Source: Dillenia suffruticosa | Taxonomy: Eukaryota > Streptophyta > Magnoliopsida > Dilleniales > Dilleniaceae | Direction: 5' to 3' | Assembly (NCBI GenBank): GCA_033439265.1 | Contig: JAVTVX010000012.1 | Span: 16,750,501 to 16,814,500, forward strand | Length of the DNA stretch: 64,000 nt | Shown: piece by piece, positions 24,009-33,971 of the stretch | Layout of the letters: every line of letters begins with the position of its first letter | Numbering within the stretch: position 1 is the stretch's first letter | Translations under genes and position numbers: made by a program | The notes under the pieces: model-generated | What the model was told of the DNA's origin: nothing | What the model saw: only the letters and a program-made list of their open reading frames with translations | The model's database searches: none

Positions 24009-25241
24009 ATGAGGAAGGGTATATATTGGCTTCCAAGAGAAATTCAAACGGAAATACTGGCGAGGTTACCGGTAGGAACAGTGTTAAGGTGCAACTGTGT
24101 GTGCAAGAAATGGCTTTCTCTAACCCAAGACACTCGATTCCTTTCTCTCCACGACAAGCATCGCATCATCAGTCACCAAAAAGTCATCCTTATTTCAAGC
24201 TTTGAAATTCTCATCTTCAATCCAGATGATGGCCCAACATTGAACCCACAACCTTGGGTAGACCCCAGTGGTGATCACGGTGAGGACCAACTTGTGATCT
24301 TGAATCTCAAGATTACTGGTTCTTGCAATGGCTTAATTTGCTTCTCTTTCGAAAGGAGGAGGTATGTAATTGCAAACCCTTCAAATGTTTCCTATAGAGA
24401 GCTCCCAAATCCACCTGATAGCTGTTTTTCGGATCATGTTGTTGATGGGTTTGGCTATGATTCTTACTCTAATGACTTCATTGTTGTGAGGGTGGTCACC
24501 AAACCCACAGCGGATCATCCCTTCCTCCACCAATTCCAACTCCAACTCGTGCAGGTGTTTTCCCTTAAGCTTAATCTGTGGATAAATGTTGAAAATGTGC
24601 CTCGTATTAATGTTTACCAATCTGGGGTTTTCCTAAATGGGGCAATTCACTGGTTTGCAGAACATTTTGAAAATGTTGTTGCCCTCAGTTTGCCCAGTAT
24701 TGATCATCAGTTAATCCCATTACCAGATTTGGGTACATACACAAGTCTTAGCAGTATTCGCTTGGATTTTTCCCAAGGGTGTTTAAGCATATCTATGGTG
24801 AGAGACAGTGAATTTTTGGACGTTTGGTTGATGAGGGAATATGGGGTTAAAGACTCTTGGACTAAGATTTTGTGCATTGATCTAACTGGTTATTGTCATC
24901 CAGAAACTATTAGGTCTCTGTGTATGCTCAAGGATGGGAAACTTTTGCTTCAGCGTTTTGCACCACCTTTTTCTGAGTACGATCCAGAGATTGTTGAGTA
25001 TGATCCAGTGAAAAACTCACACCGGAATTTCCGGAGTGGTGGCATTCCAAGTAGGCCTAATAATACTTTCCATGTCTTTTGTGCTATTGTATATGAGAAT
25101 ATGGATTCTCTGTGGCGTGGTGACATGGTGGAAGATGAGGAAGAGAGTAAAAAAAGGAGAACAGTGAACCAGGAAAAGGAAAGGTGGTTTAGAATAGATT
25201 TGTTTTATGTGAATATCTCAACATTCAATTGCAAATTTTGA
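24009..25241 (+). CDS. F-box protein with F-box-associated C-terminal domain
   Basis: A single uninterrupted frame of 410 residues. Residues about 5-50 form an F-box: WLPREIQTEILARLPVGTVL, then CVCKKWLSL and RFLSLHDKH. This is the helix-forming SKP1-binding pattern. Residues about 100-330 match the plant F-box-associated interaction domain layout: GSCNGLICF near 101, a hydrophobic NPS..YRELPNPP block near 122, GFGYDSYSNDFIVVRV near 147, FLNGAIHWFA near 209 and LDVWLMREYGVKDSWTKIL near 274. Length is typical for this large plant family. Such proteins serve as substrate receptors of SCF ubiquitin ligases; the substrate cannot be inferred. The start is the first ATG in frame, four residues before the F-box. 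The intact frame contrasts with the decayed repeats around it. Apparent introns follow the stop codon. Confidence 0.93.
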   Translation: MRKGIYWLPREIQTEILARLPVGTVLRCNCVCKKWLSLTQDTRFLSLHDKHRIISHQKVILISSFEILIFNPDDGPTLNPQPWVDPSGDHGEDQLVILNLKITGSCNGLICFSFERRRYVIANPSNVSYRELPNPPDSCFSDHVVDGFGYDSYSNDFIVVRVVTKPTADHPFLHQFQLQLVQVFSLKLNLWINVENVPRINVYQSGVFLNGAIHWFAEHFENVVALSLPSIDHQLIPLPDLGTYTSLSSIRLDFSQGCLSISMVRDSEFLDVWLMREYGVKDSWTKILCIDLTGYCHPETIRSLCMLKDGKLLLQRFAPPFSEYDPEIVEYDPVKNSHRNFRSGGIPSRPNNTFHVFCAIVYENMDSLWRGDMVEDEEESKKRRTVNQEKERWFRIDLFYVNISTFNCKF

Positions 25242-28002
25242 TGGTTAAAACCTCAATAACTCGTCTTTTCGCAGGCCTAGCAATGGCAAGCATGGAATAT
25301 CAGACTCTCGTAGGTATGTTAGGTACAGCAGAATATTAAATAGTTTATTATATTCCTATATATTATGTATTGTGATTTTATTATCTATTTTTAAGGATTC
25401 TTAATAATTTCCTTGCCTGATCACTGGGTGGAGTAGCTTAGAAGTTTGCTTCATCAAATTCTATCTCACTCTCTCATTGCTCCTTTGTGTGTTGCATGAT
25501 CACTTGTTATAAGCATTTGTGCTCATGAATAGATTTTTGTTATTGCCTATACAATTTATTGATGTTATTACCTGATTAAAGAAGTGCCAATTAAGCTTTC
25601 TTTTACGGACATTTGTAGGGATGATCCTAGTTTACATTGGACACTTCTTCATATGACACCAGAACTACACTTTGAAAATATGTATTGAGCACATCTTAGA
25701 TGTATTAAACATTTTTTGTATTTTATTTTCAATTAACACTTGATTAACACTTCTTGGACACTTTCTTAGTACTTAAAGATCATTTGATGGACATATTCAT
25801 ATATTTGTGCAGCTAGAACTAAAAACTCAATAGAGGGTTCCACAAAACATAAATAGAGCTGCCAGCATTTGGGCTGAAAATGTTTTTATAATGTAATATT
25901 AAATATAATGTTTTGAATATCATTCTTCTTTATTTGAACATAATAGTTTTTTTTTTTTTTCCTCATGTTGTCATGTCTTTTTGTGTCTGATTTTCTGGTC
26001 TGGAAGTGGAGTGCTTCCTATAGGCTCACATGCTATGTGAATCTCAAAATCCATTGAAATTGAGACTAAAACATCATTAACTCTTTTTTTTTTCAGGCTT
26101 AGGACAGAAAAGCAGGGGATTTACAAGCTTCTGAATCTTCTCGGTATGTTCATGCGTTAATAGTGTTGCATTTAAATGCGATTATTGCCATTTGGTTATT
26201 GCTTTTTGTGCTATTCACATGGAAGGTCGAATAGGTCTTAAGAGGTTATCATAAATTTTTCCTTCGGCTGACCAAAAGATTCTATTAATAACCAAGTGGA
26301 GTAATACTAACATGTTTATGCATTTGATTGAGAATCTATATTGATTCGGAGTGAAAGTAGCCTTTTTTACCTTCTACAACATCAGACAAGCACAAAATTG
26401 ATTATTTTTCTGGCAACAAGTTCCTGTTGTTATTTTATTTTATTTTTTTATCAATTTGGGAGGTTTTTCTTCTTCTTTTTTTTTTTTTTTTTGTTTTTTA
26501 CTTATCCTGTTTGAAACCTCGAGCAATTAATCCATGCCATGATGGACGTATAAGATCTATAGCATTGATGCCTTCATCATTTTTTTTCATGCAATTTCCA
26601 CTACATCATCTACCATTGGGTTTTTGTCTCAAACTGTTAAATGGGCTCATGACCATTTGTCTATTTCGTTTGTTTGCTCATGATATAAAACCTTACATTT
26701 CTAAAGAGCAAATACGAAACCCTTGGGAGGGGGCTCTATAGTGTGGAGGCTGGTGTTTGAGAGAGTGAGATAGCTCATGTTCTATCTTTGCAGTCACCAT
26801 ATTAGAAATTTTCGTGTGTCCTAGGTGTCAATAGGTTTGGGTGTATGATTTATTAGGGCCTGTTTTCATCACAGCAAAGTCTCTATGAGTGTGCTTGCAG
26901 GCATAAGCCTTAGGTCAAACCTTACTAAATCTCTATGTACTTTTATGTGATTGATTGTATATATTATTTCTATTTGGGTCTCACTGTTTGTTAATTGGAG
27001 TAGATCTGGGGTAGTCTTGCCACATATATGCATTTTCCTTGTACTTTTTGTACTTTGTTTTAGCTTAGATTTGTGAATGGATGGATTGTGTCTCAATCCA
27101 GTGTGTAACATTGGTTGATGAGCAAATTTAAATGCATGCAATATTATTGTTTTCATTTCCTAAAACATATTAGTTGATTTTTCTTTTCAGTTAACACTTT
27201 TCTATATAACTATATATATAAAAGTTGCTCATACTTAAACACTTGTATTCTATCCCTTGGGATATTCCCTTCTCCTCCACGGAGAAAAGGAAACAATAGG
27301 GAAATCCCAATCGGATCTCAATGGGAATCACATTTTCGAAACTTCATTTTCCTTTTTTAAGATGCTTGGGTCTTTCATTCCGATTGGATAATGATTTTCA
27401 CAATATAGCCCTGAAGCGTTGAAAAGAGATTTTAGTCTATGTAGAGCTTTTAAGGAAAATTTAAACTATTTGGATAAGAAATTTGATATGGATAACGTTA
27501 GATGGATACCTTTATTTTTGTTTCCCTTCCCTATTGTTTATTTTTATATATTAACATGGACCTTTCCATCTATTCTCTTTTTAGATTTTTGATAAAACAG
27601 AATTTGCTTTGCTTAGAACACAAAGCCAGTCTATACCATCTTCTATACGACAATTACTTTCTAAAGCTTATGTCAAAAGCCCTCTGTTCTTTCCACAAAT
27701 GGACGGACATTCTTGTTCTGTAAGGAAAGCTAAGCTTTTTTGCAACTAAAAAATTGTTTTACCTGTGAGCATCATTAGGTAATCTAGGAAAGTGCAATCT
27801 CTCAATTATTAAGTTGCAATGAATGCTTAGGTAGCTTTATCGTTGGTTAGTGCAAGTTCTTATTCTTTAATCTCTGGCTGGGGATAATAAATCTATGATG
27901 AGGCCTTCTTTCTGTTGTATGGGTTAATGCTCTGTCTTAACATATTATCTTTAACTTCATGTTGATGTTATGTATTGTCCCCATTTCGTGCTTATGCTTT
28001 AT

Positions 28003-28290
28003 AGGTTATATGTATTTTTTGTGCAATTTGCAGTGTAGTCTAAGTTAGGACTCTCTCACCATATATATACTTTTTTTCTCACAATTTTTCTCTGAGATGA
28101 AAATTTATCCTTTAGCTTTTTACGTTAGTAATTTTTTTTTTTTTTGCTAAGTTGAAAATCTAGTAGCAAGTACGAGAGATTTCCTTGTTCCTTGTCAGAA
28201 TATTTTTGTGCAATTTGCATAATGTGGTCTAAGTTAGGAGTGCCCCACTATATATGTAGTTTTTCTCATAGTTAGTGCTAGCTGAGAAAT
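28003..28290. repeat. Imperfect tandem duplication in the long putative intron
   Basis: Two copies about 190 bp apart share TTTTTGTGCAATTTGCA, then GTCTAAGTTAGGA and a CTATATAT run before TTTTTCTCA. One copy starts near 28015 and the other near 28203. Confidence 0.7.
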
Positions 28291-28509
28291 TTTTTAGCTT
28301 GAACCCAATGCTGTCTCAAGTGTAAATTTGATCAATATAAAATATGGTTGCACCATGATTATCTTAGCTCTTTGTTTGAGTGTTGCAAACTTGAGTTTTT
28401 TTTTCCTTGATATTGGCAAATGACACATGCAATTGAGTGTTGCAACCCTTAGAGAGGGTGATAACAAACTTAATCACACACACATTTCTGCTTTTAAACT
28501 TTAATTTGA

Positions 28510-28510
28510 T

Positions 28511-28541
<31 letters not shown>
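28510..28541. repeat. (ATTT)n microsatellite
   Basis: About seven to eight uninterrupted ATTT units. A second microsatellite, GTT repeated eight times, lies at 28607-28630. Confidence 0.9.
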
Positions 28542-28630
28542 TCTCTCCGCTCTCTTATATTGATCTCTCAAACGGCCAATTCTAAAATTCAAGGTTAGGG
28601 TTCAGTTTGTTGTTGTTGTTGTTGTTGTTG

Positions 28631-28870
28631 CCAATCATAACTTGTAGGTATGACATGAAGCACTCATAAGTGGAAGTTATAGATTTGAATTAAAAAGAAT
28701 TTATCTAGAAAATAAAGTCCCACAATGTGTGAAGGAGAGTTGGTTATTGGCAAGATAATCTTTTCTAGTCGAGGGAAGGAGTTGAGGGTGGTGGTCATTT
28801 TCTCAAATGTGGTATAAGATGCCAATCATAACTTAGGGTATGACAAGAAGTACTCATTTGTGATACTAGT
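28631..28870. repeat. Imperfect direct repeat in the long putative intron
   Basis: The block GCCAATCATAACTT.GGTATGACA.GAAG.ACTCAT occurs at about 28630 and again at about 28821, roughly 190 bp apart. Confidence 0.65.
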
Positions 28871-29343
28871 AATGGATAAGGTGAAATATATGGAGAAAAA
28901 GATTGAATACTAAATTGTTTGCTTCTCTTACCTAATAGTAGACATTTCAGAGTCAAAATGATGAGTTCACATTAAAGGTCCCTATTATGTTACCTGTTTT
29001 TAATGTTCTCAGCATGTCAATACTAAATTAAACCTTTCAAGAATGGTGGTGGTTAAATCTTTTGTATTGAGAATCACTATGGACTTTTGGTATGGGCTCT
29101 TCTATTTCAGTGTCTTTGTTTTCCTAGAAGAAACTCCTGAGTGGCATTTGTTGATACAACGCAAACTGTGGTTCATTACCCCATAATTCTTCTACAGTTT
29201 TTCTCTTGCACAAAAATGATATTCCCTCGGATTGAGAATGTTGTTATGGATGATTATGTGAGGTAGTTTTGAATTCTTTCTTCATCTTGTAAAGTCAGAA
29301 TAAAATTTATCATTAGTGGATCAAGGATTCGTCAAGACCTAGC

Positions 29344-29660
29344 TTCAACATTTTCATTCCAATATTCTAATAGCTTTGTGGAAATGAATTTTTCTCTTTA
29401 TTTTACTATTTTCTTTTTCTTTTTTGGCATATGCAACATGAGGCACCATGGTTCTTTCGCATCATACTATTTGTCCAAAAGGGTATTAAGTTCCATGTCA
29501 AAACTTTTTCATTCCATGATTCTAATAGCTTTGTGGAAGTGAATTTTTCCCTCTTTATTTTACAATTTTATTTTACTTTTCTGGTGTAAACAACATAAGG
29601 CACCATGATATTTTCTCATCTTAGTATTTGCCCAAAAGGGTATTAAGTTCCATGTCAAAA
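29344..29660. repeat. Tandem duplication of about 156 bp
   Basis: Two adjacent units, about 29344-29499 and 29500-29660. Each runs from TTTTTCATTCCA and TTCTAATAGCTTTGTGGAA through AGGCACCATG to AAAGGGTATTAAGTTCCATG, with moderate divergence. Confidence 0.85.
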
Positions 29661-29940
29661 AGTTCTAGTTGATTCAACCTCTGCTTCCTAATTTTCACTA
29701 AATTGTATTGTATATTTTCAATTTGTCGTATGCACCATATGTTTATTTACCTTGTGTATATGCCTTTGCTAAAAATTCCAGGTGGTCAGTCTTCCTATGA
29801 ATAGCGGTCATCTTCATTGCTTGGACTGGATAATTCTTCTGAAGGCAGATTGGTGCAGCATAAAATAAGAAGCAATTATGATTCTAAGTGCCATAGTTCC
29901 CCATTTTGGTGTGCAATTAATTGTTGGTGAATCCGTCTTG

Positions 29941-31590
29941 TAAGTAGAAGTTCTATACAGTTCATCTGGTCGCCATTTGATTTCACCTTCTCCCCGAATA
30001 TTTTTACTTAGGCAAAAGACAAAAAATGGAATTTTCTCGATTGTAACTTAAAGCAATAGCATTTCATCTGTTATCTTTCGGTATTATAGAATCTTCATTT
30101 TCTACCTATTCTTGTGGGTTTGTGGCCTACAAGACTTGAAGGACTATCGTACTCGGCAATGTGATTGATTATTGAATTGAACATTTTTTTCCCTTAAAAT
30201 TATATTTTAGATTTATGCCTAGTTTCTTGCTATCTTCCTTGTCCATCTTTGATCTTTCTGTGGCCTATCCCCTTATCCTGAGATTTGAGATTTTGGATAA
30301 GATCATTTAAGAAGTGCAACAGATTGGCAAGATTTTCTCTTGTTTCAGAGCATTTTTGTTTCTTGTTGCTTTATCTGTATGCATTGATTGCTGGAGAGAT
30401 GGTGTGAAAAATTTTAACTTCTTTTCCATCCTTTCCTGTCATGTTGTGCTGTGGTGGTACATGTGGGAAATACCAACTTTCCTAAATTTGTATCAAATTT
30501 TTTGTGGTGGGCGGTGGCCTTGTAATTTGAGAAGGTGGAGAAATGTGCATATCTTGCAAATTGGAATAAGAAAATGAGAGAATGTTAAAAATAACCGAAG
30601 ATAATGCGATCTTTTATTTAGTCAAAAAGTCATAGCACCTTACTTTGGACTTTTGATTTATTTTAAATAGTATGGTTTACTTAGTGGGATAAATGTTTAG
30701 TTGTTGTTGTGTTGTTTACTTACAATCCATAAAAAAAACACATTTTTGCTTCCTACTAAGTAGATTTGACAATTTATAAATCAAACCAAACATTCTCTAT
30801 GTCTTACTCATCTTTATGATCAATTTGTAGGCTTCTCCACCAAAGACACTTACCTTTGGAAATTAGGGCATCATTGCCTCATCATAGATGTCTGTTGAAA
30901 ATTTGTTTTTAGGGGGGGGGGGGGGGGAGGGAATGAGGGCTTTGTGATTGTTGAGGCTATGGATGTTGTGGTGAGAGAGAGGAATTGAGGGTTTTTCATT
31001 AGAAAAGGTCATTCGTTGCACACAAAAACACTTGCACCTTCAGAGTGTTCCTATTGGCAAATTCACTAGTATATTTGCTCAAAAATATATCTCGGGAAGG
31101 ATTGTATTCATGCTTGGAGTGTCAATGCCCTATGTTGCTAGCTTTCCATACTCATGTCTTATATCAAAGTATAGAGTTTGCTATTAAGTTCAAAGAAGGT
31201 ATGCTCTATATATGTGAGTTTTCTATGCTTTTTGCTTTGTTAGCATGGGATTAGCACCAAGTTATTGAAAAATACTCTTTTTTGTGTCTCCTATGTCATT
31301 TTTTTAATTATAAATTATCGATTTTCAATAATTATTTTCTAAATGGAAATATGTTTTTCTCATGTAATATTGCTTTGTGTGCATAATCATCTCATGGGAT
31401 AATATTAAAGCCAGCCTCCTTTTGTATTGTATTGCATTAAAGTGAAAGGAATGGAATCTTATTGTGTTTGAGTTAATTATTTGGTTTGCATCTGCATATA
31501 AATAATTTTTTTTTAAAAATGACAGATTGCAAATAGGTCATTTAGTATTTGTAATTGAAATGCTACTTTTTTAGCTGATGGATATATTTT

Positions 31591-31657
<67 letters not shown>

Positions 31658-32009
31658 TGTTAATTTTTTTTAGTATTGACCAAATTTTCTATGACATTTT
31701 CCATAAATTATTTGTTAATATAATAATAATTTCAATTTTTATAAGAAAATTTTATTTTATAAAATTCTACTTTAACTTTAATATCATAATTATTATTGCA
31801 ATGCCATTTGTACGTTTTCTCTATCCCTTTAAACTAGAAAATACAATAATAATAATAATAACAATTATAAATTTGTTTATGCTATATAATAATTAAACAA
31901 TATAATAATTTTTTGTGAGAAAAATGGCTGCGCAGGGAGCAACGTTGCCAACCGACCAGAGATATTCCCCCACGGAGGATTCGTGAATATAATTACAATA
32001 ACTTAATTT

Positions 32010-32051
<42 letters not shown>

Positions 32052-32199
32052 TTTTGTAACTCTCTATATAATTGTTTTAAATTGTATAAACCAAATTAAG
32101 AATTCTCTGAATGTTGGATACAACTGAAACGGCTCATTTCACGTGTGCAGTCAGTTTGATGTCACCACAATCCTCTGTTTTAATGGTAACTTAATCATT
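29941..32199. other. Intergenic region with simple repeats
   Basis: AT-rich sequence between the F-box gene and Copia-C. A run of 16 G lies at 30912-30927. Open frames of 69-96 codons (for example 30314-30577) show no family features. A short, more GC-rich patch at 31924-31986 opens with ATG and runs 20 codons before a stop. Nothing else is recognised. Confidence 0.4.
31592..31655. repeat. (AAT)21 microsatellite
   Basis: About 21 uninterrupted AAT units over 64 bp. An (AT)n tract follows at 32016-32048. Confidence 0.95.
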
Positions 32200-32842
32200 C
32201 TTCTAATTTATTACGCAACACGTGTGGATACGAAAATATATAAGTTAAAAATTTAAAATTTTCAGATAAATATCTCAACATATAAATTTTAAAGAATTCA
32301 ACCGATCTGTAAAGTTTTCCATACGGATCACTCGATCGGGATAATAATTATAAAATTGAACCACCATCACTATTCCACGATATCTCAACCCAAATTCGGT
32401 AACCCAAATAACAGAAGAAAATTTTCTACATAAAAATTCTTCAAACTCTCAATTATTCTCTCTCAACTTCTTCTCCCGGGGATATACTATAAAAAAAAGT
32501 TCAATACCCTTTCTCGTACCCCTTGTTGGGTTGGCACTTGGTGTTCATCTTGGCACATTTCTTGTACATCCTTTAGCCAGCAAAGCATTGATGAGATTAT
32601 TGTAGTAATCTACTTCCACCTTGTTTGTTTCTCAGATACTATCCTTTCTGAATAAAGAAATTGTTTTGATGAGAGTGCAAAGGAGCATGTTCATGGAAAA
32701 AAAAATGAGAGAACTAATCTTTGATGGGTGGTTGAGAAAGAGAGAGAGAGAGGGAGAGAGAGAGTTGGTTTTTTTTTTAGTTATAAAAAAAAAAAACTAA
32801 CCCTACTTAAAAGATGCCCCAACGTGGTCATAACTATCAATA
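32200..32842 (-). repeat. Copia-C 3' LTR
   Basis: About 643 bp. It aligns with 39290-39776 over blocks such as AAAGAATTCAACCGATCTG, CACTATTCCACGATA and GATGAGATTATTGTAGTAATC. The right part (32689-32842) has no partner. It contains a GA-rich tract (32727-32765) and two A- or T-runs. The left terminal bases are decayed, so the boundary is uncertain by a few bases. The right boundary is set by the homologous junction in Copia-A. Confidence 0.8.
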
Positions 32843-33971
32843 TTTCTCACTTACACATGAGACTATTTTATATCTATCAAAAAATTATAATTCATGTAAT
32901 CTTTCAAATCACCCTATTAGACTTTTATATAGGGTTGGGTATCGTGCGACCAGCAAACACACTTGTAAAAAAGGACTTCTCAACACAATTGTTAGGATTA
33001 CCAAGAAGCCACTGTTAGTATAAAAAATAAACTCGTTGTGTCTCAGATTCAACTCAATTACATCCATCAAGCCACTTTCATCTTTGAAAGTGCTTCCCAA
33101 TTATTTGTTCGACTATATACTCACTATTATGTTTAAATTTCAATATGGATTAACATAGCATGTCGATTAGTGAATACAACACCATAATATAATGTCGATT
33201 AGTTTTCCTTTCATACTATTAATTTTCAATATTGTCTTTGCTGTTTTCCTAAACATACATCATCAAATTGAATCAACTATGGTTTCTTCGTGACATACTA
33301 AAGTAGCAATACCAAAATAAAATCTCAAGAGGCAGACGAAAGTCATAAGGATATATTAGATCCCACCCAATGGATTTGGGGTCTCACACAGTAAGAACGG
33401 GGATTAGAATCATACTATAGTCTCAAATAATAGCTCTCACTATTTCTTGGTTATCTTATCACATACGGTATGAAATACGTGTCACAGTATTATTCCACCA
33501 TCTCATAAAAGAGTATGTGTCAAATTTCTCTAACATTGTACCGATATGGGATTCAGTCTACACATAAGACTTTATTTAAAGATCTCAGAGAGAGTATCTC
33601 AGAAACGATATCACTTGATACAGGTGATACCTGAGATTTCAACCTGACTCCTCACAGACAACATGGATGTAGGTATGTCCATGTCAGTCATGTCACATAT
33701 GATCTCATCCTGAACACATATCAGGGCGACTTATATTCAGTAGTGTTACTGTTAAAGACTCTTACGACTAAAAACCGTCTCAGCTCCGTTCACTCAAAGT
33801 TAGATGTGATCACTCTGTGAGAAAGTCGACCACGCATGCCTGACATATCTTTTATCTTATCATACTAACAATATATGATAATAAACTAGTGCAAGAAATA
33901 AACTTGTGACTTATAATACACATATGTCATATATATCAATAACTATCAAAATCAGTATATTGTGATAAATG
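32843..33971 (-). other. Copia-C 3' non-coding region
   Basis: 1129 bp between the pol stop and the 3' LTR, starting with a weak purine tract next to the LTR (GTGTAAGTGAGAAA on the element strand). It is clearly homologous to 4344-5468 of Copia-A. Both carry GCCA.TGTTAGTATAAAAA, ACTATTATGTT, GTATGAAATACGTGT and TCTAA.ATTGTA in the same order. The 63-codon frame at 32909-33100 on the element strand resembles the frame at the same place in Copia-A. Confidence 0.65.

Larger units (their letters stand above)
25242..29940 (+). other. Apparent spliced 3' untranslated region of the F-box gene
   Basis: Consensus splice signals follow the stop. A donor TAG|GTATGT at 25313/25314 pairs with TTTTTTTTTCAG ending at 26096. 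The 47-bp exon 26097-26143 ends TCG|GTATGT. The next good acceptor is AAAAATTCCAG ending at 29781, and that exon ends at a strong donor GTAAGT at 29941. This predicts introns of 783 bp and 3638 bp after the stop and possibly a third. The first exon junction would lie 72 nt after the stop codon. Exon sequences are non-coding in the F-box frame. Splice sites are seen; that they are used by this gene is inferred. The exons could also belong to a separate non-coding transcript. Confidence 0.5.

Noticed and set aside
24381-24620. 79-codon minus-strand frame opposite the F-box gene
   Set aside because: It is a shadow of the well-supported plus-strand coding region, with no family signature.
26427-26741. 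104-codon plus frame downstream of the F-box gene
   Set aside because: It begins with a poly-Phe stretch from a T-run and lies in the putative intron. No domain pattern.
28510-28630. Regularly spaced short repeats considered as a CRISPR-like array
   Set aside because: They are simple ATTT and GTT microsatellites with no spacers, in a plant nuclear context.
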